This document shows, in pieces, positions 1 to 6,799 of a DNA stretch of 32,503 nucleotides (positions are counted from its first letter, which is position 1; each line of letters opens with the position of its first letter). Made by a program: the position numbers and the translations under genes. Origin of the DNA: an uncultured Bacteroidales bacterium (GTDB lineage: Bacteria > Bacteroidota > Bacteroidia > Bacteroidales > Paludibacteraceae). Below the pieces are notes generated by a model, which did not search any database, was not told the origin of the DNA, and saw only the letters and a program-made list of their open reading frames with translations. Location: positions 1-32,503 of the forward strand of contig CALDPN010000168.1 in assembly GCA_937911235.1 (NCBI GenBank), read 5' to 3'.

Positions 1-117
1 ACGTTCACGAGCGGTAAGTTTACCTTTGCTATGTTGTGAGTCAATTCTTTTTTGACCTCCACCTAAACGTGCTTTTTCTCTTAGCTCAATTAGGTTTTGA
101 ATTTTATCTGTTGCCAT
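1..117 (-). CDS. mmdA: Methylmalonyl-CoA decarboxylase / propionyl-CoA carboxylase carboxyltransferase subunit (N-terminal 39 residues only)
   Basis: The gene starts at the ATG whose complement is at 115-117 and runs off the left edge, so only 39 codons are visible. The visible protein reads MATDKIQNLIELREKARLGG and continues with a basic stretch ending KGKLTARER, the usual N-terminus of the biotin-dependent acyl-CoA carboxyltransferase family (MmdA/PccB/AccD-type). In this family the subunit moves carboxyl between biotin and methylmalonyl-CoA or propionyl-CoA. The methylmalonyl-CoA epimerase gene lies 28 bp upstream on the same strand, which favours a role in the succinate-propionate pathway over fatty-acid synthesis. 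Whether it acts as decarboxylase or carboxylase cannot be told from this fragment. Confidence 0.8.
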   Translation of the reverse strand, partial: MATDKIQNLIELREKARLGGGQKRIDSQHSKGKLTARER

Positions 118-145
118 TATCTTTATTAATGATTAAATGTAAGTC

Positions 146-556
146 TTATTTCTTTTCGCAGAATTCTGTTAGGATACCTGCTGTAGATTTTGGGTGTAGG
201 AATGCAATTGTCATACCTTCTGCACCAGAACGTGGAGTTTTGTCGATTAGTTGTACGCCTTTTTCAGCCACTTCAGCAAGACGAGCTTCGATGTCGTTTA
301 CTGCGTAAGCAATGTGATGGAAACCACCACGGCCACCGTTTTTCTCAATGAATTTAGCTACTGTACTTTCTGGGCTAGTTGGTTCTAGAAGTTCGATTTT
401 TACTTCACCTACTTTTAAGAAAGCTGTTTTAACTTTTTGGTCAGCTACTTCTTCAATTGCGTAACATGTCATACCTAGCACTCCTTCGTAGTATGGAAGT
501 GCCTCTGCGATACTTGGAACTGCTATTCCAAGGTGTTCAATTTTTTGAGGAATCAT
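146..556 (-). CDS. mce: Methylmalonyl-CoA epimerase
   Basis: A 136-residue single-domain protein of the vicinal oxygen chelate fold, the usual length for the family. It interconverts (2R)- and (2S)-methylmalonyl-CoA, linking methylmalonyl-CoA mutase to the carboxyltransferase. The expected metal ligands are visible: His8 in the opening IEHLGIAV, Glu55 in KIELLEP, His80/81 in GGFHHIAYAV and Glu131 in LTEFCEKK. Both VOC half-repeats are present. It is followed 28 bp later by mmdA on the same strand, so co-transcription is likely. The ATG at 554-556 gives the canonical short N-terminus. Confidence 0.95.
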   Translation of the reverse strand: MIPQKIEHLGIAVPSIAEALPYYEGVLGMTCYAIEEVADQKVKTAFLKVGEVKIELLEPTSPESTVAKFIEKNGGRGGFHHIAYAVNDIEARLAEVAEKGVQLIDKTPRSGAEGMTIAFLHPKSTAGILTEFCEKK

Positions 557-580
557 AGTTTGTTTGTTTATAAGTTTATA

Positions 581-1618
581 TTATTTATTTTTTAAGTTTT
601 CAATAAGGTGACCACCCATAAGTTTTCTCTTATAGATAAAGTATAAAACAGTTTCTACCGAGAATAGACCTATAACTGTTAAGTTTTGTAGTAAGTCATT
701 TATTTCATAGTAGTTCATTATAACAATAATGGCACCGAAAACCAACTGATTTAATGCATAGAAACCAGAAATTTTCACATGGTGATGTTTGTGTTCGTTA
801 CATAGAAGTTGGAACAAATGAATTCTATGAGGTTTGAAGATATTTTGACCTGCAAGCAGACGTTGGAGAACTGTCATTGCAGCTTCTAAATATACCGATG
901 CAAATATGAAAATGTAAACGATATTACCTGTTTGCATTAAAAGAGAAAGTAGCATATACACCATCACAAATCCTAGCACAATGGCACCCACATCACCTGC
1001 AAAGCATATTGCTTGGCGTCTAGCATTGAAGAATGCAAACACAAGGGTTGGAATTGCTGTATATATTAAAAGTGCGTCGTCAACAAAGTCAACAACAAAG
1101 AAGTCTATTAGCCCAAAAATAGATAACGCAGAAATAGTAATACCTGCCATCATGCCGTTAAGGCCGTCCATGAAGTTGTATAAATTTACAAAACCTACAG
1201 AGAATATCATGCCCACAATGGCCAGAATAATAAGTATTGAAGCATTCATTGCTAATGGCTCCATAGAGAAGTCAATGTAGATTTGATACAACATTAGAGC
1301 AACAGCCAATACTTGCACCACAAGTCTTATAAAGAACCAAAGATCTTTAAGGTCGTCGATAAAACTCACTATTGCCAGCATAGAAATACCTAGGAATAAA
1401 GCCCAAGGAGCTTCCCATGTAGAGTTTACAAATGATATAATGTAGAAGATGTACGAAATATAAAATATAAATCCTGCACCTGTTATAACTGGTTTCGTAT
1501 GAGAGCTACGATGATTCACCCCCGCAAGCATACCCCTCTTTTCTGCAAAAGGGAAATACAACTTAAGCGAGAATAAAATCGTCGCAATCGTTGCAATTAT
1601 TAATAGCGCTTCGTACAT
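581..1618 (-). CDS. Glycosyltransferase family 4, WecA/MraY-like undecaprenyl-phosphate sugar-1-phosphate transferase
   Basis: A polytopic membrane protein of 345 residues that should transfer a UDP-sugar phosphate to undecaprenyl phosphate, starting O-antigen, capsule or other cell-surface glycan synthesis. Family motifs appear in order: a SFIDDLKDL acidic pair, NLYNFMDGLNG (NxxNxxDGxxG), FAGDVGAIVLG, and the cytoplasmic basic loop KPHRIHLFQ. About ten hydrophobic segments are visible. The frame stays open to 1825, but I start at the ATG at 1616-1618 (MYEALLII). The extra 69 residues have no family character, overlap the divergent gene, and would cover the likely promoter (-7 TAACTTTG, complement of 1645-1652). 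Sugar specificity cannot be read from the sequence; MraY itself is less likely because there is no mur/fts context. Confidence 0.85.
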   Translation of the reverse strand: MYEALLIIATIATILFSLKLYFPFAEKRGMLAGVNHRSSHTKPVITGAGFIFYISYIFYIISFVNSTWEAPWALFLGISMLAIVSFIDDLKDLWFFIRLVVQVLAVALMLYQIYIDFSMEPLAMNASILIILAIVGMIFSVGFVNLYNFMDGLNGMMAGITISALSIFGLIDFFVVDFVDDALLIYTAIPTLVFAFFNARRQAICFAGDVGAIVLGFVMVYMLLSLLMQTGNIVYIFIFASVYLEAAMTVLQRLLAGQNIFKPHRIHLFQLLCNEHKHHHVKISGFYALNQLVFGAIIVIMNYYEINDLLQNLTVIGLFSVETVLYFIYKRKLMGGHLIENLKNK

Positions 1619-1644
1619 ATTTAAATTATTTAGCATTTGATTGA

Positions 1645-1652
1645 CAAAGTTA
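1645..1652 (-). promoter_or_regulatory. Bacteroidota -7 promoter element for the glycosyltransferase gene
   Basis: On the minus strand this reads TAACTTTG, matching the Bacteroidota housekeeping -7 consensus TAnnTTTG. It lies about 27 bp upstream of the chosen ATG at 1618. I see no clear TTTG -33 box at the expected 19-21 bp spacing, so the call rests on the -7 element alone. Confidence 0.4.
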
Positions 1653-1674
1653 CAAATAAATAAATAAAAAGAGT

Positions 1675-1682
1675 TATCTTTG
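1675..1682 (+). promoter_or_regulatory. Bacteroidota -7 promoter element for the Yip1-like/smpB/trk operon
   Basis: TATCTTTG matches TAnnTTTG and stands at the head of the plus-strand operon. No good -33 box is seen. If it is the real promoter, transcription begins near 1688 and the TTG at 1680 cannot be the start codon of the first gene, which would favour the TTG at 1701. Confidence 0.4.
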
Positions 1683-2276
1683 CCAGAAAAAATTACAGTT
1701 TTGAAAGATAAAATACTCATTATCTGCTGGGCAAGCTTTTCTGAACTATTAATAAACACCAGTAAAGCTTGGGAACACTTAAAAAGATTGAGTGGAGGAA
1801 GAAAAACACCTATTTTTAAAGCCACTATTTTAAGTATTCTTTTTGTAGGTCTTGTTCGTTTTATTGGCGTAAGTTTTGTGGAAACAGATATGGATTTATT
1901 TCAAGGAATAAAATCTGGCATCACCATTATCTTTTCGCTATTTATTTCTGTTTATATTTCATCTTTCATAAACTTACTTACACTTGAAAATCTTACAAAA
2001 AAAGAAGCAAGGCTAAGTGAGGTTTTTAATTTTACGGCACTTTTATATAGTTTGCCATTCCTAATTTATGCATTAGAACCTATCCTAACCCTTGTTTTCT
2101 TCTATAAGATATTTTTAATTTACACATTTTACATTGCTTGGATAGGCACCGAACATTTTATAGAAGTTCCAAACGACAATAGAGTGGTATTCACCACAGT
2201 GAGTGGTATTTCTGTGATATTAACACCTATCATAATAAGCAAAATATTAACTATTTTAATGCCGGGATTGACATGA
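1680..2276 (+). CDS. Yip1-family-like integral membrane protein
   Basis: A protein of up to 198 residues with four or five hydrophobic segments (roughly 55-70, 80-102, 118-134, 136-154 and 172-192). The layout of a short N-terminal 'NTSKAWEHL' segment followed by membrane helices resembles bacterial Yip1-domain proteins, whose function is unknown. The frame has no ATG before residue 71, so the start must be non-ATG: TTG at 1680 or, more plausibly given the promoter-like element at 1675-1682, TTG at 1701. Its stop overlaps the smpB start as ATGA at 2273-2276, indicating translational coupling. The family assignment is tentative. Confidence 0.6.
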   Translation: MPEKITVLKDKILIICWASFSELLINTSKAWEHLKRLSGGRKTPIFKATILSILFVGLVRFIGVSFVETDMDLFQGIKSGITIIFSLFISVYISSFINLLTLENLTKKEARLSEVFNFTALLYSLPFLIYALEPILTLVFFYKIFLIYTFYIAWIGTEHFIEVPNDNRVVFTTVSGISVILTPIIISKILTILMPGLT

Positions 2277-2728
2277 GTGCGGGGATAAACATAAAAAACA
2301 AAAAGGCTTCATTTGATTATGAAATCTTAGACACATACATTGCTGGGATAGTTCTTACTGGCACTGAGATAAAGTCTATTCGTGCTGGCAAGGCTAGTTT
2401 GGTAGATACCTTTTGTGTGTTTATAGATGGTGAACTTTGGGTAAAGGGTATGAACATTAGTGAATACTTCTATGGCTCATACAACAATCATAAAGCCGAT
2501 AGAGATAGAAAACTTCTTCTGTCTAAAAAAGAACTTGCAAAACTACAAAAAGGATTACAAGATAAAGGTTTCACTATAGTACCAACTTTGTTATTTATTA
2601 ATGAACGTGGACTTGCTAAGCTGAAAATTGCTCTTGCCAAAGGTAAGAAACAGTTTGATAAGCGCCAATCGCTAAAAGATAAAGACGACAAACTTAGTAT
2701 GGCTCGCGCCAAACAATATAGTTATTAA
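2273..2728 (+). CDS. smpB: SsrA-binding protein SmpB
   Basis: A 151-residue protein that binds tmRNA and brings it to stalled ribosomes for trans-translation. The family signatures are all present: an N-terminal NKKASFDYEILDTYIAGIVL segment, LTGTEIKSIRAGKASLVDTF, NISEYFYGSYNNH, the basic KKQFDKRQSLKDKD segment and the C-terminal tail that enters the mRNA channel. Length fits the family. Its ATG overlaps the stop of the upstream membrane protein (ATGA), and trkA follows after 3 bp. No tmRNA gene (ssrA) is seen nearby. Confidence 0.97.
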   Translation: MSAGINIKNKKASFDYEILDTYIAGIVLTGTEIKSIRAGKASLVDTFCVFIDGELWVKGMNISEYFYGSYNNHKADRDRKLLLSKKELAKLQKGLQDKGFTIVPTLLFINERGLAKLKIALAKGKKQFDKRQSLKDKDDKLSMARAKQYSY

Positions 2729-2731
2729 GTT

Positions 2732-4063
2732 ATGAAAATAGTCATTGCCGGTGCCGGTGATGTGGGCACACACCTAGCCAAAATGTTGTCTAAAGAAAAT
2801 CATGAGATTATTCTTTTAGACCAAAAGAAAGAAAAAATTAAAGCTCTTGAGGCTAACTACGATATTTTAGCCGTCATAGGCTCTCCTACTTCCCTAAAAA
2901 GTTTAAGAGAAGCACAGGTTCCTTCTGCCGACCTTTTCGTGGCAGTTACTCCATACGAAAGCACCAACCTTACTGCATGCGTGCTTGCTACCAACTTGGG
3001 TGCACAAAAAACACTTGCACTTATCGACAACCAAGAATACCTTTACCCTAAAAACAGAGAATTCTTTAAATCTGTGGGTATCGACTCTCTTATCTACCCA
3101 GAAATGCTGGCTGCAGACGAGATTGTAAATGGTCTTAAAAAAGGTTGGGTACGTCAATATCTAGATTTTTCAGATGGTGCACTTGTGGTGCTTGCTACCA
3201 AAATAAGAAGCACTTCTCCACTTTGCAAAAAACAACTCTCTGAAGCATTTGTTGACAATACAAAAGTGCGTATCGTAGCCATTAAACGTGGAAATAGAAC
3301 TATTATCCCTAGTGGTAAAGACCATATTTATGCAGGTGATATTGTATATTTCATTACCACACAAGATGGCGTAGAAGAAGTAAGAATTCAGTCTGGTAAA
3401 GAGAACTTTGAAATTGGCAGCACTATGTTCTTAGGAGGTAGCCGCATTGGTCTTAAGGCCATTAAAGAACTATCTCACAGAATGAATATTAAGGTAATTG
3501 AACAAGATAAAGAAAAGAGCTATAAAATCCTTGAGGAGGTAGATAACGCATTGGTTATCAATGGAGATGGTCGCGATTTGGCTCTGCTTAAACAAGAAGA
3601 TATTGAGGAGTTTGATGCATTTGTGGCTCTTACCGAAAATTCTGAAACAAACATTCTTGCCTGCCTTTCTGCTAAAAAAATGGGCATTAAACGCACCATA
3701 GCAGAGGTAGAAAATATGGACTACATTACCATGGCTGAAAATCTTGATATTGGTGCTATTATCAATAAAAAGATTATTGCTGCAAGCCACATCTACCAAC
3801 TTATCCTAGGCGGAAATGTGTCTGTAAAATGTCTTACATTTGTAGATGTACTTGTAGTGGAACTTATTGCAGAATCAGACTCTGAAATTACCACCGCTCC
3901 ACTTAAAGATTTAAAACTTCCACAAAATATTACTATTGGCGGTTTGGTGCGCGATGGTAAAGGCATTGTGGCTGTGGGCGACACACAAATACAAAATGGC
4001 GACCGCGTTACAGTGTTCTGTGGCGAAGATACCATTAAAAAAGTAGAAAAGTTATTCAAATAA
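2732..4063 (+). CDS. trkA: Trk system potassium uptake protein TrkA (NAD-binding, double RCK)
   Basis: A 443-residue cytoplasmic regulator of the TrkH potassium channel. It has two tandem Rossmann RCK_N/RCK_C units. The first opens with IVIAGAGDVGTHLAKML, a complete GxGxxG dinucleotide-binding motif followed by an acidic residue in ILLDQ. The second begins near residue 230 with MFLGGSRIGLKAIKEL. RCK_C halves lie around residues 140-220 and 365-443. It starts 3 bp after smpB and ends 1 bp before trkH. The TrkA-TrkH adjacency supports the assignment. Confidence 0.95.
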   Translation: MKIVIAGAGDVGTHLAKMLSKENHEIILLDQKKEKIKALEANYDILAVIGSPTSLKSLREAQVPSADLFVAVTPYESTNLTACVLATNLGAQKTLALIDNQEYLYPKNREFFKSVGIDSLIYPEMLAADEIVNGLKKGWVRQYLDFSDGALVVLATKIRSTSPLCKKQLSEAFVDNTKVRIVAIKRGNRTIIPSGKDHIYAGDIVYFITTQDGVEEVRIQSGKENFEIGSTMFLGGSRIGLKAIKELSHRMNIKVIEQDKEKSYKILEEVDNALVINGDGRDLALLKQEDIEEFDAFVALTENSETNILACLSAKKMGIKRTIAEVENMDYITMAENLDIGAIINKKIIAASHIYQLILGGNVSVKCLTFVDVLVVELIAESDSEITTAPLKDLKLPQNITIGGLVRDGKGIVAVGDTQIQNGDRVTVFCGEDTIKKVEKLFK

Positions 4064-4064
4064 A

Positions 4065-5519
4065 ATGAAAGCGATAGACATTAAATTAGTGGTTCGTATC
4101 ATGAGTTTCTTACTCTTGATCGAGAGCTTTTTTATGTTGATTTCTGCAGGCGTTGGTTATTACTACAACGAGCCTAGCATGAGATATACCTTACTTGCAA
4201 CAATTACTACATTTACCTTTGGGATTACTGGCATTGTTGCAACACCTAAAATCAATCGTAACCTGCATAAAAGAGAAGGTTTCCTTGTGGTAGCACTTGT
4301 ATGGGTAATCTTTTCTATTTTTGGTATGCTTCCTGTGTATTGGAGTGGTTATATTCCTACAATTACAGATGCATTCTTTGAAACCATGTCTGGTTTTAGT
4401 ACCACTGGCGCCACTATTATAGAAGATGTAGACAACTTCCCTCACGGCCTTATGCTATGGCGATGCCTACAACAATGGCTAGGAGGTATGGGTATTGTGG
4501 TGCTTTCACTTGCCATTCTGCCTCTTATAAGCGAGGGAAACATGAGTTTATTCTCGGCAGAAGCAACTGGCCCTACAAAAGATAAAATTCACTCAAAAAT
4601 AAGTTTCACTGCCAAAGTTTTCTGGGGCACATACCTAGGCTTAACAGCCCTAAATGCCCTTTTCCTATGGTTTGGCGGTATGGAGGTTTTCGACGCCATT
4701 TGCCACGCACTCACCACTCTTTCCACTGGTGGTTTCTCTACCAAAGGTGCCGGTTTAGGATTCTGGAATAGTCCATATTTGGAATACATTACTATTGTGT
4801 TTATGTTCCTTGGCGGTACAAACTTCACACTATTTTTCTACCTATTTAAAGGACAATTTAAGAAGATATTCTCCAACGAAGAATTCAAATCATATATATT
4901 CATAGTGCTGTTATTCTCACTATTAATATTTAGTTGTTTGATGCTTCATCACATAGAATACTCTTGGGAAAACGCCATTAGAGATTCACTTTTCTATGTG
5001 GTATCTATGATTACAACCACTGGTCAAATCACCACAGACTTTATGATGTGGCCACCATTTGTATTCACCCTACTTTGGATTGTAATGCTTCTTGGTGCAT
5101 CTTCTGGTTCTACCTCTGGTGGTATTAAGATAGCGCGCATTGTGCTTCTTATGAAGAATAGCTACTACGAATTTAAACGTTTAATTCACCCAAACGCTGT
5201 TATTCCTGTTCGCTACAACAACCAAATAGTTCAACCTCATATCATAAACAACGTACTTGCATTTGTGGTAGTGTATATGATTATGGTGCTTATTAGTACA
5301 GTGTTATTTACCGCTACTGGACTAAACTTTGAAGACGCATTTGGTGCTTCTGCATCTGCACTGGGCAACGTTGGTCCTAGTATTGGCACTATAGGCACTG
5401 GCAACTTCTCACACTTCAATATGGCTGCAAAATGGATTATGTCATTCCTTATGCTTGTAGGCCGTTTGGAACTATTCACTGTGCTTATCTTATTAACTCC
5501 AAGTTTCTGGAAAAAATAA
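4065..5519 (+). CDS. trkH: Potassium transporter TrkH/KtrB family
   Basis: A 484-residue membrane protein forming the potassium-conducting pore that pairs with TrkA. The four M-P-M filter segments are visible: FSTTGATI near residue 112, LSTGGFST near 217, ITTTGQITT near 316 and LGNVGPSIG near 433. Ten or so further hydrophobic helices and the GSTSGGIKIAR segment preceding the last pore repeat fit the family. It follows trkA by 1 bp and precedes the methyltransferase gene by 1 bp, so the cluster is one transcription unit. Confidence 0.95.
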   Translation: MKAIDIKLVVRIMSFLLLIESFFMLISAGVGYYYNEPSMRYTLLATITTFTFGITGIVATPKINRNLHKREGFLVVALVWVIFSIFGMLPVYWSGYIPTITDAFFETMSGFSTTGATIIEDVDNFPHGLMLWRCLQQWLGGMGIVVLSLAILPLISEGNMSLFSAEATGPTKDKIHSKISFTAKVFWGTYLGLTALNALFLWFGGMEVFDAICHALTTLSTGGFSTKGAGLGFWNSPYLEYITIVFMFLGGTNFTLFFYLFKGQFKKIFSNEEFKSYIFIVLLFSLLIFSCLMLHHIEYSWENAIRDSLFYVVSMITTTGQITTDFMMWPPFVFTLLWIVMLLGASSGSTSGGIKIARIVLLMKNSYYEFKRLIHPNAVIPVRYNNQIVQPHIINNVLAFVVVYMIMVLISTVLFTATGLNFEDAFGASASALGNVGPSIGTIGTGNFSHFNMAAKWIMSFLMLVGRLELFTVLILLTPSFWKK

Positions 5520-5520
5520 T

Positions 5521-6654
5521 ATGACAGAAAACCACATATTTCTTGCCAGACAAACAGAAGGTCGTAAGGCTATGGCCACAAAACTACCTTCTTGGGCAGA
5601 GAATATGTCTATTTTGTTCCCTGTAAAGATTTCTTTGGAGCAATGCTCTTCCGAGGTCACTGCTCTATACAAAGCCTCTCTTGTGAGTGGCGAGAGTATG
5701 GTGGATCTTACTGGTGGCTTTGGTGTGGATTGTTCTTTCCTAAGCAAAAAGTTCTCAAAAGTGGACTATGTGGAGCAAAATACAGAACTTTGCGAAATAG
5801 CCGAACACAACTTCCGCGTTTTAGGTCTTAACATAAAGGTAAACAATGCAGAAAGCGTAGAGTTTCTTAAAGCCATGCCTGCTGTGGACTGCATTTACAT
5901 AGACCCTGCTCGCCGCGACGTAAAGGGCAAAAAAACTGCCGACCTAAGCCTTTGTAGCCCAAATTTATTGGAGATAAGAGACATTTTATTGGAAAAGTGC
6001 AATACGCTACTCATAAAATTATCGCCTATGTTCGATATTAGTTCGGCGCTGGAAGTGTTCCCAGAATGCAAGCAAGTGCACGTAGTATCGGTGAAAAATG
6101 AGTGCAAAGAGTTGTTGCTTTTGGTGGAAGGTGGGTTTTATGGAGAAACGGAGATTGTGTGCGTAGACTTAGATGAGTTATCCCAAGTGCAGCTAGAAAT
6201 CACGAGCGTAGCGAGTAATTTGAGAAAGGAGAAAGGAGAAATTATTTGTTATTTCGCTCCAAAGGCATATTTATACGAGCCAAATGCCTCAATTATGAAG
6301 GCGGGATTGTTTAAAACTGTTGCTAATAGGTATAATGTGCAGAAACTGCACCCTAGCACTCATCTTTATACTTCTGATGAGTTTGTACCTGACTTCCCTG
6401 GCAGAACATTTAAGATACTGAGAGTAACAAAAGTACAGAAAAAAGAGATTCCAGATATAGAGAAAGCAAACCTAAGCACGAGGAACTTTCCTGGCAATGT
6501 AGCAGATTTGCGCAAGAAGTTGAAACTCAAAGATGGAGGCGACACATACATCTTCGCCACCACGCTAAATGATAATAGTAAAGTGTTGATAGTGTGTGAG
6601 AAGTTAGGAGTTAGGAATTGCTGTGCAAGTGAGAGCAGAACTAAGCTTGCTTAA
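5521..6654 (+). CDS. Class I SAM-dependent methyltransferase, THUMP-like / PG_1098 family
   Basis: A 377-residue cytoplasmic protein. The N-terminal region (about 1-55) is followed by a class I methyltransferase core with motif I MVDLTGGFGVDCSFLSKKF near residue 60, an acidic YVEQN strand end, and CIYIDPARRDVKGKK near 122. The C-terminal part, with RTFKILRV and ARNFPG-like 'STRNFPGNVADLRKKL', matches the THUMP-like domain of Bacteroidota proteins typified by P. gingivalis PG_1098. Its substrate is unknown; RNA is a reasonable guess. Two oddities: residues about 228-240 are encoded by a repeat module (6203-6241), and the last ~17 residues plus the stop codon come from a second repeat (6604 onward), so the native C-terminus has probably been replaced. 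Confidence 0.85.
   Translation: MTENHIFLARQTEGRKAMATKLPSWAENMSILFPVKISLEQCSSEVTALYKASLVSGESMVDLTGGFGVDCSFLSKKFSKVDYVEQNTELCEIAEHNFRVLGLNIKVNNAESVEFLKAMPAVDCIYIDPARRDVKGKKTADLSLCSPNLLEIRDILLEKCNTLLIKLSPMFDISSALEVFPECKQVHVVSVKNECKELLLLVEGGFYGETEIVCVDLDELSQVQLEITSVASNLRKEKGEIICYFAPKAYLYEPNASIMKAGLFKTVANRYNVQKLHPSTHLYTSDEFVPDFPGRTFKILRVTKVQKKEIPDIEKANLSTRNFPGNVADLRKKLKLKDGGDTYIFATTLNDNSKVLIVCEKLGVRNCCASESRTKLA
6203..6241 (+). repeat. Repeat module inside a coding sequence (CGAGCG core plus GAGAAAG heptamers)
   Basis: The core CGAGCGTAGCGAGTAAT (6203-6219) is followed by 2.9 tandem copies of the heptamer GAGAAAG (6222-6241). The same architecture, a CGAGCG-type core followed by heptamers, appears at 6662-6716. 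Here it is read in frame as part of the methyltransferase, giving residues roughly 228-240. Confidence 0.6.
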
Positions 6655-6716
6655 GTTATGCCGAGCGCAGCCAGCAATCATGAGGGCGTAGCCCGAATAA
6701 TTAGGAATTAGGAATT
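6604..6716 (+). repeat. Composite intergenic repeat carrying TTAGGAR heptamers and CGAGCG-type cores
   Basis: In order: TTAGGAG-TTAGGAA (6604-6617); a hairpin with AACTAAGC (6639-6646) pairing to GCTTAAGTT (6649-6657) with one bulged base; a core CGAGCGCAGCCAGCAAT (6662-6678); a second core GAGGGCGTAGCCCGAATAAT (6682-6701) with a GGGC/GCCC stem; and TTAGGAA twice (about 6701-6714). The first 51 bases are translated as the tail of the upstream methyltransferase, whose TAA stop lies in the hairpin. Confidence 0.65.
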
Positions 6717-6776
6717 TTATACTTAAAAATGCGATATTGCGATGAGCTCTACTCGCTATTTTTAATGTATAAAATT
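6713..6776. repeat. Long imperfect inverted repeat upstream of mutS2
   Basis: The left arm at 6713-6733 (AATTTTATACTTAAAAATGCG) is matched by the complement of 6754-6776 with one extra base on each of two positions, giving a stem of about 20 bp. The central loop holds a GAGCTC palindrome. It sits 23 bp before mutS2. It could be a miniature mobile element, a transcription attenuator or a terminator for the upstream operon. Confidence 0.6.
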
Positions 6777-6799
6777 TTATCATAATATATAAAACAACA

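Noticed and set aside
981..1280. 99-codon plus-strand frame inside the glycosyltransferase gene
   Set aside because: Antisense shadow of a gene with clear family motifs; no promoter and no recognisable protein features.
1619..1825. 69-codon N-terminal extension of the glycosyltransferase frame
   Set aside because: It would overlap the divergent gene, cover the likely promoter, and lacks membrane-protein family similarity; the MYEALLII start gives a normal length.
2200..2800. tmRNA gene expected beside smpB
   Set aside because: The flanks are fully coding (Yip1-like protein and trkA); no tRNA-like ends or tag-peptide frame are visible here.
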